64,000 nt of DNA from Candidula unifasciata (GCA_905116865.2 CAJHNH020006246.1:366501-430500); one strand, 5' to 3'; positions 24,201 to 39,338 are shown, numbered from the stretch's first letter. Numbers and translations: made by a program. Notes: generated from the letters alone by a model not told the origin.

Positions 24201-27200
24201 AATAATGATAATTCGGGGGTGGGGGGGGGGATGTTGTCCTTCTTAGTCAGCGTGCATCTGTCTGAGAGAAGAGGACTCAGCAGTCTGCATACAAGAGTAA
24301 GCCAGACCTGTAAAATGGGTGTGCATGCAAAACTCAAGTTCTGGAACAAAACTAAAATCCAGAAGTGGATGAACAACCAGAACATTGATGCTAGAGTTTG
24401 CAACCGTTGAATACTAAGAAGAAGAAAAAATCTAATATAGAAGAGTTTAAATATCGTTGTTATGTAAAGAAAATATACATATGTGTCAACATAAAATGGT
24501 TATGATTCATACAAGTGCATATTATTTAGTATAATCATGACAGTAAATTCTTAATTTCAACATGTACAGTGGGCAGACAAAAGGCTCCCAAATCTGCACC
24601 TAGCAAGCCCCGTAAGTTGGTGGCTTTGTCGTACAGATACAGCGACAGTGATGATGATGAGACTCGAGAAGAACGGAAAGCCAGAATTGTAAGTAGCCAT
24701 GAGAAAAATATGAGTAAAAGTAGAATTAACCCTGTCATATCGATTGGGTATAGTTCCCATAAATTTTCACTTTTCTGACTTGCATTACTTTTAAGCAGCA
24801 ACTCCTTAGTAAAAGAATAGTTAAAGAAACACATGTCTGGGACTGAAGGAGTTAAGCATTCAGAAAAGGGAATGAAATAATCATGGGAATGTCACAGATA
24901 TTTATGAGTAGAACCATGTCCTGACACTGCAGAAAACCCTGATATGTACTCCCTTTCTCTCCCCCAGCTGCCATCAAAGAATGTTGCTAAAGGCCACATT
25001 TCAGACTGGTTGTGCAGATACAGGTCCTACATGTGTGCCAGTAACAGATTTGTTGTCAAATACAAGCAGTCTTTCTTTCTACACCAGTAAACTGTGTCTT
25101 TATTCTAGAGTTTATAATTTATTAGGATAGTTTCCCCGTGTGGGTTCCGGGGCCCTGTTATAGGGAAAACAAGAATAGACCCACTGCCTACCCAAAAGCA
25201 TGTCATAAGAGTCGACTGATTCAGACCTTGCTTTTATGTCGGACTGCATCTGCCTGAGATGCAGTGAACCAACAGTCTGCACACAGATGTGTCAGATCTG
25301 TCAGATGCACACGCAGCACACAGGTTCTGTAACAGGACTGTAGTTCAGAAGTGGATAAACAATCAGAACTTTCCACCAGAGTTTACAGCTGGTGAACGCA
25401 AAAAAATGAAGAAATATTAGGATTAGTTTTTTCTTCTTCTTCTTCTTCAACTCTTTTTCTTATTTCTGGGAGAATAAAGCTTTAAATCCGTTTGTCTTCA
25501 AATGCCTATCATCATTTGGTTTACGTCTCATCGTTCATTGGGAGGAGAAAGACAAAAGAGTGAGAAATTGTTTGACACTTACACACTTTATAGACACATT
25601 ACTTAGTACTTTGTACAACATCGAGAGTGTGTCTTTCTACCAGGCCAAAGAAAAGGAAGAGCGGTACATGAAACGCCAGCAGAGAAGAGCAGAAATGGAG
25701 GCTAAAAGGAAGGAAAGAGAAGAAGAAAGAGCCAGATTAAAGGAGGAGAAGAAAAAACAGAAGGCCCAACAAGAAGAGATAGGAGCAGAAGAGAAAATAG
25801 CATTGGAATCTTCTGGAGGTTAGTGAGCAGTCTCATTGTTGAGATTTATGTTTGATTTCTTGTTGCTTTATAGTCCATTCATTGAGAAGGCCGTGCACTA
25901 GATTCATTTTGGAATACAGTGTAATCCTCTTGTGTGTATTTTTATTGAATTCCTCTCACCTTAAGTCAGGGGTAGGCAACCTTTTTTGGTGTGTAGGCCA
26001 AATTTAGAATTAACAGCCTGGTCACGGGCCATATGGAAAAAATCCATTAAAAACAACACCCAGATTTCCTCGTAACACAATATTTTTGTGAGACGATCCA
26101 ATATTATAATTCCTCGCGACATCTTTGGCCAGCTGCATTCAACATCTGAAACCCTTCTGTGTATTCCAAAATGAGTTTTTTTCAAGCTGGCTAATTGCTG
26201 AAATCATATTATTGAGGGAAAGTGTGTTTGTGTTTAAGGGGGAGGGGGGTAGAGACCAGATTGTGCAGTAATTTTACACCAGCCCTGCGGGCCTCTAAAA
26301 ATTGCCAGTTTTAGTTCTGGTCCATAGTTTGCTCACCCCTGCCTTGGGTGATTTAAAAAAATTAATTGTGAACAGCATGACTGAGATGTACAGTGTCTGT
26401 CGCAGCTCAGCACTTACTGGGTTCATTTTTAGCAGAGGGCTGCATGTGTGTACAAGAATAAGTTCAAGTTATGTTTTATGCCGCAGAAAGGGAGTGACTT
26501 ACCTTCCCATTCACGCCTTGTCGCTTTGCACGGCATCTCCTATGTTGCGGGGATGTCATGTATTCCTTTTTGTCAGCGCTTTAACCTCTTTCTTTTGTCA
26601 TCTTCTTGCCGCTTACTTGTGTGATTATTTTCATGTAATCCTACCTGCACAATTGTTCGGGGTATGGAAACAGCAATGTTTTTCTGTTCCTACGTTTCTT
26701 GTCATTGCCTTTTTGGCATGCAGAGTTTAAAAAAAAATTCAATTTCTGTGACGTAGTTCATAAAATTTCTTCTAATCACCATTAACTTGTAAGAAATAGG
26801 GTATCGTAGGCCAAAGAGCTCCCTTTGGCCTACGATACCCTATTTTTTACAAGTTAATGGTGATTAGAAAAAATTTTATGAACTGGAGGAAGTTGGGGTA
26901 AAGAGTAAGAAAATGTAAAGTATAGTGATATCTAAATAATTGTACAATGTCCATGCAGTAAAATTATGTTTTAAAAACTTTTTTTTAGACTACCACGAAT
27001 GCTCATGATATTTTCAAATATTGTATCTCATGACTCAGGCTGTATAAAATTTTATTTTTTGAAATAAGCTAAGGTGGGAGCAATTCACTAAGAATACAGA
27101 GAGAAAGCGAATTATTTTCATTGACAAATAAAGTTTGTACAAACAGCTTAACAGCTAGAAAGAGGTCATATACACAGAAAACCCACAAGAGAATCACTAA

Positions 27201-30200
27201 AGAACAGTGTAATTGCATAAGAATTCACTTTGAAGCCTCTGTTTATATAGGACTCTCGCCACGCCTTTTAAATATGCCGCTCTTTAGAAATCCCCAGCGG
27301 CTACTATAATGGCTTCGCCACATTGACCAATTTCTGACAAGCCTGTTAGTTGGATTTTTTTTGTTTTTTGTTGATTGTCTATTCAGTGTTTAGGAGGGCT
27401 GGCTATGATTATATTAACTAAAAATAGCATGACTGTTTATTGTCAGAATAAGTGATTCTTTCCATAGTTTTCTTTTGCTCATTTTCTTTTGTTTTTGATG
27501 TGTCTGCACTTGCAGAAAATGCTGCAGAAAACTCTGCATCAGAAGATCCTAATGCCAGCATTAATTCTACGGAGCCTGATACCTCTTCCAGATCAACACC
27601 AAGGAAACGTAAGAACAAAGCTGAGATGAAGGAACAACTCATGCAGCAGAAGGTAAGTTTTTTTCATCTTATGTCAATTCCTCCCCACTTATGAAAAAAA
27701 AAAAAAAACTGTGACGCATTGTGTTCCTGGAGACAGCTTTTTTTTAAATTTTGCATTTTAGACAGTTGCTGTCCCCATGTTACTCGCTAGAAAACACAGT
27801 GCATTCTGCAGACAAAACAGCAGTCCATGACAAGGACTTTCCTATTGTAAATATTGTAATTCATGCAGATAATTTTTTTTATTTCCTAGCATCAGGCATA
27901 CATTGTCTCTTAATGAATTAGCATGAGTGCTTTGGAGCATTATGGAGTATACATTGATTTTTTGGATAATGATAGATATAAATAGACAAGAATGCACATA
28001 AAATATTTTCATTTAAGTAGAAAAAACCCAAATTAAGGCACCCCATAATACTTCAGCAGATTACAGATACAAAATCATCTCTTTTGTTGTTGTTGCTCTC
28101 AAACATCTGTCTCTATAAAACTGGCTGGTCTTGATTCGGGTTTCTCATACTATCATTTTTGTTTAAAAATTAATCTGAGTTTACCTGTCACCACTGTCTT
28201 CTACTTTCATATATCTAATAGGACTCCCAGCTCCCTAGGTCAGAACTACTAGCAGACCTTATCGGAATACTACTTAGTTGTGAATAAACGTTTATTCTGC
28301 TTGACTGAACTTCTTTAGACAGAATGCCATCTCCCTGATTTGAATGAGTATAATTGTGTTTCCTTTGCAGGACATTGCAGAACCGACCCCAGCAGTTTTG
28401 GGCTGTTTTTTTTTTTTTTTAGGGAATTCTATAAATGAAAACTTTTTTGACAGAAGTCAAAAGGAGGATGGCCATAGCAGTACAAAGATTAAACAGCATT
28501 AAAAGTCTGTGGTTAAGCACCAGCAAAGAAATCCAAATTACAATTTTGAGAGCATGCATCTTCTCTGTATTCCTTCCTACATTTTTGAGTCGTGGACTAT
28601 CTCCCAGTCCTTCAGAAATAAAATAGGGGCTTTTGAGCTGAAATGCTATAGAAAGATTCTCAGAACACCATGGACAAAGACAAGAAGAAATACTGACATT
28701 TTAGAAGATTTGAACATCAAGGAAGATTGGTTAATAAACAGCATCTTGTCTCCGAAGCTGAAATATTTTGGTCATATCAAGTGCCATGGCAGATTGGAAA
28801 GTATAATATCAAAAGGCATGGTACCAGGAAGAAGGGCAGGGGCCGACCAACATGAAGATGGGCACAGGATATAAATGACTCCTTGAATATGAAAATAAAC
28901 GAGGAGGAAGAGCGGTCGAGAGACTATGAGCTTCTTTCAGGCAGGCGATAATGAGAGCGAGGTACTGCGAAGCATGATGATGAGTTTGCTGTTGTGACTG
29001 AACTGTCGGCGCTCATTACCATTGTTGAAATCAATGCCAAGCGATCGGCTGCCAAATTGCTCACACCTGCTTGAGATGGGTATTTCAGAGTTATGAAGCA
29101 CGTTTGCAACACTTGAGTCACAGACACCCTGATTTTGCTAAAATATTTATATATACTTCAGGAAAATAAAACAACAATTAATATGCCCAGCCATATGATC
29201 TTTTTTCATAGTTTTGACCGTTCCCGACTCAACTTTAAAAAAGCAGTCTTAAAATATGTTTTTTTCTCCTAGGTAAAACAAGTTTTTATTCAAGGATAGT
29301 GTTTCACTTACCAGATCCGTTCAGTTTTGACTGAAGTTAAATCATATGTAACTAGACAGAGATGTGTCACAGAGGTGAACAACAGAATAAAACAAGCAAG
29401 AACTACATTTTGTAAAAATGAACACCTTCCTAGACACTAAATTCCTGTCATTTGAGGCTGTAAAATTGTAGTTGTGCATGTTAAATGGAACTAATTTTAA
29501 CATGTGGCTGTGAATCCTGAAAAATTATTAAACATCTCTTCGGCGCTCAGAGATGTGATTTTATAGAAGAATACCAGATATTCCTAAGTATTAACTCTAT
29601 CAGGCCCATGAATTATGACAGACTTGGCCCACATTAATTTCCCTTTACAAAACTGGCAGAGGGATGGGTGTACAAGAAAGGCTGTAGAGATTGTAATACA
29701 CTTCTAATCCCTATAAAAGTATATATTTTTTAAAAGAAAAATGAATGTACTTTGTGAATCTGATGATAAGTGTTTGTTTGATTTCGTTATAGTTAGTGGG
29801 AAAAAGAATTCAGCAGGTGTTAATTTCACAAGGACAACATTTCACACAAAAATTCTTCACTTACCATGGTTTTGCAGCCACAAGAATAGTAAATATCCAA
29901 ATTTGAGAACAAAACTTCAAAGTTTGTTCAATTTCCTAACATATTCTAAAGTTATGATAACTTTCTGGGTTAGTTTATCACTCAGGGGTTCTTAGTTCCC
30001 ACCGAGTGCTAAGCAAAATTTCAGAGAAAAAATGGCAGAAAATGAGCATTACACACACACTATTTACTATTCACTTTGTACAGTTATTTACAGACTGTAG
30101 CTGCGATGATTTCAATGTAGCTTAGCCATAGTATAGTACTATCTCTTTGTTTAGAGCACTTTCTTTCTCTTACACCATAAATACGGTAGTATGGGACATT

Positions 30201-33200
30201 GTCTGTGTAATAAACTTGTCAGAATCGCTAGATTCCGAACAGCTGATTGCTCAGCTTCACTGGTGAAAATTCACTGTCCGAATCACTTTCCGAAAAATCT
30301 AAATTTTAATTATCATTATCACAATTAAAAACATCTGACTGAAACAATTTCAGAGCTTCGGCCGCAGAAAGACGCATTCTGCGACCTGTTCTTGTGGTTA
30401 GAACATTGGTATTCACTGCTCTCAAAAACAAACTTAGAAAATGAACTGTTAAAAAAAATTTGATGTTTTTCTCTCTCAAATTATCCACGTGTGGTTTAGA
30501 CCAAGAAATAAAACTAAAAAGATTTCGGCAGAGTGACTTTCCCTGAATAGGTTATTCGTACCTCCAAACATTAGAAACTAGTACGAACGCGCGTGCAAAG
30601 CAAAATGTAAGAGATACACAATTGACGATGACACCGTTGTTTGGGCAGAACGGAACTTCTCAAACTACGCTCACACCGTTGTTTGGGCCTTAAAGAGTTA
30701 AGTTGAGTTGAGTGGAGTTGACAGCCAACAGTTTAGCACTTGGGACATTCCCTCAAGTGCTCCGTCCCTATCTTCAGAAACTAACACAGAGTTCCAATTC
30801 TGATGGTATCAGTAACAGTATATTTATCCCTCTTGCCTTTCCCCTGAGTGTTGAGTGTCAACCAGATCCCCTGGTCACTTCCCGCGGCACAATTATTTGT
30901 CTTCAAACTTTAATGATCTGTGCGCCTGCACCTTTAACTCGCCCCTAAAAGGGCCTTAATAACATTTAGCTTGTCATGTATCAGTTAGCCACCAAATGAA
31001 TGAGTCAGAACAAGCCAGTCTTTCTGCCTGTTTGTTTTCAAACAAACCTGCATACCCTGGAGAAACTATCTAAAATGCTAACTGCCCGGAACCTCTGAAG
31101 CGATGCTTTCCTCTCTGCACAGAGCATACTTGCCTTTCTCAACATTTGACAGCATAAATATTTTGACCGAAGCCAGGACGCAAAGATAATTTGTCACAAA
31201 CTTCAAGAGGCAGGTGAAAAAACTTAGAGAAGCAACTAAATATGCGTTGCTCCTGCTATATGGAGAGTATCTGCCTAAGAGTGGAGAACCAACAGTCTGC
31301 ACAAAAGTTAACTAGATCTGTAAAATTAGTTTGCACATAAAACTCAAGTTCTGAAATAAGATCATAAAGTCCAGAAGTGGACAAACAACTAAACTTTCTG
31401 CCGGAGTTTATGGCCGGGTTCGGCTAAGAAGAAGAAGATATATGCTATTAGAGCAGTGGTTCTCAACCTTCTTAATGCTGCGACCTTTTATTACAGTTCC
31501 TCATGCTGTGGCGACCCCTAGTCATACAGTTTTGTTCGTTTCTACTTCATAACCTCAATGAATATCTGTTTTCGATGGACTTAGAGGACCCTTGTGAACA
31601 GGTTTTACTAGGAAATTTTCCGAACAACTTTCTGGTGTCCTACCACTTAGCATTGAGTCCCAAACATTTCTGTTACACATGAATAGATACTCTAGATGCA
31701 GAATAGGTAATCCAGATGTGTAATTGTAAAAGGGTCGTTAGACCTCAAGATGGGTCGTCACGCACAGGTTGAGAATCGCTGTACTAGAGATTGCAGGATG
31801 AGAAGCATGATCATACACACCAGTCACCAAGAAACATTATGGTGATTATGTTGATGAATGTAATGAGAAGGTTCCATGAAATACCCAGACAGAACATAAT
31901 TGTAATTCTAAGTTTATGTATTCCCTGATTAGGTGTTGGAAAAAAAGGCAGCACTGCGGCGGCAAAGAACACGGAATAACAAATTTGTTCCTGATGAATT
32001 TACTTCCATCTACTCTGATAAAAAAGCATCAAATCAGAGCTACACAGATGCAGCTGTTGACTCTGAGGAAGTTGTTACATATGATGGCAACCTAGAAATT
32101 GTTGAAATGACTGTAGATCAGGTATTGCTCCTCTTCTTCTTTTTTTGTGTGTGTAAAATTTTTGTTTTTTACAATGGCAGCAAAAGTAAGGGCTGCAGTG
32201 GAGAAATGGCTAGCACACTTACTCTCTGGCCGACTGATCTCAGGTCAGCTCAAAATAGGTTCTGTGTAAAGGGAATGAAAGGCAGGCGGTGTGATGTTGA
32301 TCGCATCACCTGTTGAGTACTAATTGATGTAGTTAAATATAGTGCAGCACCATATCTTAGTACATAAAAGGGTCCATTGCATTGGGGAGGGGAGTGGGGG
32401 TGGGAGGGATGGGTTGTAAAGAAAGTTCAGTCGAGTTTCCAAATTCTGGTTTATTTTTAAAATAATGTGTGAGAATTTAAATTCAGTGTTTTAAAAGATG
32501 CCTTGCAAGTGGTGGTTAATACACTCCTTCACTATGACAGTGGCTTTTGTTCAGTCACTCAACTAGTTTCCTTTCCCTAATTGTGCTTATTACGTGAATG
32601 TTTCTGCGTGGCGAGTACTTCTTCCAGAACTCCCTTGTAACAAAGTGATCAATTAAATGTGAACTTGGCGTACATTATCAGCTTATCACAGGCAGTCTAC
32701 AATATATTGTACCTGGGATAATTTATGATAAGGCCCAGATGCAAGATGTGCTTATAGAACCAAGAGGGAGTTTACATCCAGGCCACCAGGCGATGCATAT
32801 TATTAATTCTGTTGCAGTGATCAAGCGGTTTGTGAGCAAGTGTTTGACTTAGATTCCTCACAGGACATAACAGGTTGAGAAACCTTTTGTTCAAAAGGCT
32901 AAGGATAGAAGATGCTACACCATTATATTGCAAGAACAGACTGGATGGAGATGTCAAAATCATCATAATAATTACATTCTTTAAATAAATTCAAGTTTAC
33001 ATTCGAGGGTGTATGAAAAAGAAAAAAATCAACAGCATTAGGATACATAAACAGCGTAGTAATTTTCTAAGTATAAAACTGCCCACAAAAAATATATATA
33101 CTCTGCACGAGTTTGGTATAAGAGGGCTGTTCGGAAAAGAAAAAGCCATAATTGATATGAAAAAGAACGATTTGAGTGACATGATATAACTTGGGAGCCA

Positions 33201-36200
33201 AATAGAGTTGCCCGTCTTGGGAATACCTGAGCAGTGATGATGTCCCTGTACCATCATGAAACCACTGAACACTGTTTGGTGAGCATGTGCGCTCTGCATT
33301 TGTTGCATTCAGAATGGCTGAATAAGTGAGCAAGGATTTGCTTCAAAATCTGCGTTAAGCTTCATCATTCCTCCACAAAAACTTTTTAGATGATTCAAAA
33401 GACTTTTATGGACGATAAAATGAGTGCAAAACAAAAAAAAAATTTTTTTACAAACGCTTAAAGGTGGTCAAGAATTTTATGATTATGATTCCCTTAGCAG
33501 CTGGCGTGATGCTCCTTCTGTTCTGGCAGCGGAATTTGTGAGACAAATTTTGCCACATGTCTTATACCCAGATCCTAAGTCAGAATTCCAGACACAAAAG
33601 TTTTTGGAATCTCTAGATCTTCTTCTCGTTCTTGAACTGTTATTTGTCGATGTTTATTGATTGCAGCTTTTAAATGTTCTGTTACAGGGTTCTGCTTGTT
33701 ACAGACCTTCCATAAACGTGATCATTTTCATTAGATTCACGACCATTTTGAAGAATTTGTGCCACTTTTTTTTTATTTCTGAAGCACCCATTGCAACATT
33801 CCCAAAAGCTGTATTCATTCATCAAATTTGAATACAATGACAACATAGTGCACATGCTCATTAAATGATGTTTTGTGGTCTCACTCACTGGTGGAGCGAT
33901 GTTGTCATTCCTCACGTATGTACACGACAGACCACTTATTCAATTGCAGGGTTACATCAGTATTCTTATTCATATTAACTGTGGCTTGTTCTTTTCTGGA
34001 CAGACCTCATACACACATCTGGATTCTCTCCAGGGCCATAAAGCAGTGTACCCAACATTTATAGTATTACATCTTTTGACATGGACATTACAGATAACCA
34101 CACTTACACACACATCAGCACCACATTTTGCTGAGGGGGGAGGGAAAATAGACCCACTGCTCCTTAGCAAGCATGCCATAAAAGGCAACTACTTATGATT
34201 TGTTGAAATCAAATGTGTTGGGCTGAGAGATGCAGATATCGCAGTTTAGTTGTAAACCAAACACAATTCAATATGCCAACCACTATTTTAAGGGTGAACA
34301 AAAAAGAAGTAGTAGTATGTAATTATAATTAATTTATGTTTGTAATTTTTTAAAAATTTATTATTATTATAAATACTAGTTTATACACATAATGATTTCA
34401 CCTGTGTTTGTCATAAATGTCAGGAGTGTGTTGTTGAAACCGTTGGCGAAGACCTGATCCTGCAGTGTCGGTCACCATACAGCGACATCTCAGACAGATC
34501 TATGTCAGACAAATCGGAGGATGAACAGAAAGTAGCTGTTGAAATGGAAGAGGTCTCTTCAGATGAAGACATTGTTGATCTAGAACCAACAGAGAAAGAA
34601 ATAGGTGAGAAATTCTTCATAGAAATGCTTCACATGTACGTACACACACCCACACACACACACACATATATGTAGTATACAGGTACACCTGCATACACAC
34701 ATACATATACCTACGTGAATATATTATTATGCAGTAATTTATTGATAGTGGGAGCCCTGGAGACATAGCAGCTATACTATTTTCTAGCTAGCCCAAAATC
34801 TTGGGTTCTAATTTGCTTAAAGTTGGAAAAAAATTTTTTTCAATGGCCTTGGCATCGAGATTAACTCAGCCTAAAATGGATGTCAGGTCAAGTCTTGAAG
34901 AAAAAAACGGCCTGAATGAAGTTGGCCACATCTGACCTCAAGTACTAATTGCTGCATGAAAATATTCTCTCATCATATACTTAATCCACCATTGGCCTGA
35001 AAAGGTTCTTTTTAGGTTTTTAGCACAAGGGTTGTAACCCATAAGTGCTCCGTTCTACTTCTAACTCAAGCCTGAGTGCGAAGAATCTTGGCGCAGTGCA
35101 TGAACTCCGTACACCGGCGAAGATCCTAAAATACTTTGGTAGATTTTTATCTCTAAATTTTGCCGGGGCAGCGCCGTTGGGCTATTTTTTTTCGATTTCC
35201 AACGGCCAAGGGATTTTTTGCATGCACAGCAATACATGCAAGCGTCCGATCTTACTATCCAGAGACTGGAAAAAATTTCATCCTCCGCCGGGGCTCAAAC
35301 CTGGGATCTCCAGCACTTGAGGCGGACGCCATGCCTTAAGACCACTCAGCCCCCTGATTCTATATTGATAAGCCTGAATGTACATAAGGGAAAAAAAGAA
35401 TGCCAACACTGTAAACAAAAATGCATGTCTTAAGTGGCATCAAAGGGTTGGTATAGGACTAGCTTGAAACTTTAGCAGCAAAAACAAACCCCTCCCCCCA
35501 CCCCCACTCGTAAGCAAGTCTACAAATTGTTTAATGTTGGTTGGTTAAGAGCTTATGCTGTTTTGGGAGATAAAGGCAGACAAAGAGAAAAAAAAAATTG
35601 ATAGAGTTCAAGAGTTATTATTTATTGTTTCTTCAGAGGATGAAGCAGTGAGAACTTGCTCACCTGCTGTCTTTGAGTCGGATTCTAATGATAGCCAGAT
35701 TCAGAATCGAAATGCAGTGTCTTCTTTGGAAAGTGTCAATGTTGTTACAGCCCAGTTCAGTTCCGTAACAATTCCTAATGATGAAAACAGTCTGACAGAA
35801 GAAGATAGTAAAAGGTAAGCCTTTTAATGTTCAACTGTTGTCCGTCTTTCATTAATTATCATCAGGTTCCACTTCTGCCATGTGGAAAGTTCTGGCTGTT
35901 GTAATTTCTGGGGAATGTAGAATGTCTTTAATGTCAGTAATCTGTCTTCTTCCAGGGCACCCTCTTGCTTTCACATCAGATCTTCTACTGCGACTCTTGA
36001 ACTCCCCCTGAAAGCCGCAAAAACAATAGTTAGGTTGAGTTGAGTTGAGTTAAGACTTCATATCACAGCACTCTGGGCATTCCCATGTGTGCTCTGTCCT
36101 CATCCTCAGCAGCTAGCGCAGCATTTCAATACTGATGTTACCGGTCACAATCTGGTTATATGTCCGCCTTGCCTTTCCTCTGAGTGTAGTGAGCCGGCCA

Positions 36201-39200
36201 GACTCTGGTTACACCCAGGTGCCTCATTCTCTCCAGGCCATAATAATCTTCTTTCTCAACTGATTCTATTGTTTGTTTCCTAAGGGCTTTGACCAAATCT
36301 GCCTTGGTAAGAACAATAAAAGTATGCAAAGCAGAACAAAGAGAAAATCATTAATGTTGTCACCTGAAAGAAGAATACGTATATCGATCTCTAACACTCA
36401 GTAGGGCAACACAAAATAACTAAGAAATTTATAACTACTTAACATTTGCAGGAAAATAATGAAAACATGACGCAGCCAGAGAGGAGTGAATTATTTCACT
36501 ATAAAAAATTCAGTACCTCTAAGAATATATTCATTCCAACCGTATGCCACCAGTGCCAGACGTGGCCACTCACAAAAAAACCATAAAAGAAAATTAGTAA
36601 CCATGTATAATTTGACATTTTGGAGAAAACTGGAGGCAAAAATGGAGATAGACATTTTCAGAAAAATAACATTTTTGTCTGAGTATCATTTTGCACATCA
36701 CCAGATAATGTCAATGAGTTGTTGGACATTTTGGAGCACATTGATGGCAGAAAAAAAGAGATATGAAAAGAGGGAAAAACAGATTTTACTAGTTACATAC
36801 GAACAAAAAAAAAAAAAAAGGATCATTAAATCAATCAGGAAACCACCATCCCCAGCAGAAAACAACTATTTTATTATGGACAGATCAGAACAAGTTATTA
36901 TCCTTCATCTCTATTTCAAGGCACAATCAATTTATATAACCACATATGCAAAAAAAATTCAAGATAGGCGTGTCAGCTATGTGCACCTGTGGAAATGTGC
37001 CCCAGACAACAGAACATGTACTCCAGGTCTACACTGAATTTGATAAAGGCAAACCTTTTGGCCAGAAAGAACAACAGAGGAACATAAACTCTATGGACCA
37101 CTAAACTAAAAATGACAGTAAAATTTATACGAGAGGCAAAATTGCTGATATACACAACTTATTTCAGGTGAGCAAAAGAAGAAGAAGGTAATCCAGATGT
37201 ATAATTTGACATTTTGAAGCAAACTGGGGACACAAATTCAGATAGCCTAAAAATACCCCAAACTTGAGATTTTCACACAGGCGCATGCCTGTCTAGTTTT
37301 GCCAAAAATTAAAATTTTCCAGAAGTTAAAGATTTAGTCTCAGACTATCATTTCACTATCATTGGATAATCTAGAATAGTAATTGGACATTTTGGAGCAC
37401 ACTTGTGACAGAAAAAATATAAAAGACAAGAGGAAAAAACAGGTTTTACTAGGAAATTTTCTGAACAACTTTCTGGTGTCCTGCAGGTATATTAGCATTC
37501 GAGAGCACATTGGTGGCAGAAAAAGAGATAAGAAGAGAGGGCAAAAAATGTATGTTACAATTAATTTGCCCAGCAACTTTTTGGTGTCCGGCCTCTTAAC
37601 ATTGAGTCCCAACAGTTACACATGAATAGACACTCTAGATGTAGAATAATTAATTTTCTGAGAAGGGCTGCAGAAAAGACCAGAACTGATACAATCAGGA
37701 ATGAGGTTATAATAGAAAAAGTCAGCACGGAACCATTTCTAAAATACAAAGACAGCAAATCAAATAGTTTGCCCATTTGGAGAGAATGTTCTGTAATGGC
37801 ATACCATACAGGGCATTTACCAAATGTTGGATGAAGAGCACATGGTAGACCAATAACAAGATGGAAAGATAACATCAGAGAAACACTCCAAGAGCATGAT
37901 GTGTCTGTGGTCGAGGCAGCCAGGAAAGCAAGGACCAGAACTTTATATCTCCCTCCGCACATGAAGCGGTGAAAGAGGAAGTGAAGAAGACCTCCAAGAA
38001 TTGGAGACACTATCTGTTGTTGTGACTGTTCTATCTTTGTTGTGACTAATGTATGAATCTTTGCAGGAAATCACCACATACAGTTATACATGACCATGCT
38101 CAGCCAGACGATCCAGAGGAAGTGTGTAGTTCTCTCATCAGGACGAGCAGTCCGCCTTTATCTTCCAATGATGAAAAGTAAGACATGACATTAGACTTGC
38201 TCGTTGTATAAACTAAGATAATAATTGATTAAAAAGTAAGACATGACATTAGACTTGCTCGTTGTATAAACTAAGATAATAATTGATTAAAAAGTAAGAC
38301 ATGACATTAGACTTGCTCGTTGTATAAACTAAGATAATAATTGATTAAAAAGTAAGACATGACATTAGACTTGCTCGTTGTATAAACTAAGATAATAATT
38401 GATTAAAAAGTAAGACATGACATTAGACTTGCTCGTTGTATAAACTAAGATAATAATTGATTAAAAAGTAAGACATGACATTAGACTTGCTCGTTGTATA
38501 AACTAAGATAATAATTGATTAAAAAGTAAGACATCATATTAGAAATGCTTGTCATTTAGATCTTTTAGTGATAAAACTCATGATATTACATTATCTATCC
38601 TTGTATAAATTTTAGATCTTCTAATGATAAAAAGTAACATTCAGCTTTAGACGTACTTGTGGAACTTTTGAAGCCACAATGGCATTGTAGGGGATACAGT
38701 GTGTAGTTTTTCTATAAGTGACAGGCACACCCACCATTATCTTCTAATGATAATTGCTTGTAGAACTAAGACCTAATTATACAAATGTACAATAAAACAT
38801 CAGACACACTAGTAAAACTTTTGGAGCCACAGTGGCATAGTAGGTGATATAGATTAAGTGTGTAATACTTATATAGGGATGAGCACTCCACCATTATCTT
38901 CTAGTGATAAAAGATAAATCACGCCTCTACAACTTTGAGTATTACGAATGTAAAATATATTATACAATTATACATGCTTGTAGAACATTTAAATCTTCTG
39001 ACTTTAAAAAGTAAGATATAACATTAGAACCATCTTTTACAACGTTAGGAACTACTGGTACACTTGGTGAAACTGGGGACCTGTATGGTTCTCACATAAA
39101 GACAAAGCACACCACCATTATTTTCTAATGGAATAAAATATTAAGATATATATGTAGGCATGCTTGTATAACTTTTACATCTTCTGTTGATGGAAAGAAG

Positions 39201-39305
39201 ATATTACTTTAGATAAGCTTGTAGAACTTTTGGAGCCACCCTGTCTTCTTCTAATATAAAAAAAATAGATATAGCTTGAGACTTGCTAGTAAAACTTGTG
39301 GGGCG

Positions 39306-39338
<33 letters not shown>

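Noticed and set aside
26302..26730. 142-codon open frame in intron 9
   Set aside because: Overlaps the end of a hAT element, lacks acceptor and donor sites in phase with the neighbouring exons, and has no recognisable domain.
29741..29995. 84-codon open frame as an extra BOD1L1 exon or a separate gene
   Set aside because: It lies inside the piggyBac-like element and no junctions fit the phase between exons 10 and 11, which join perfectly without it.
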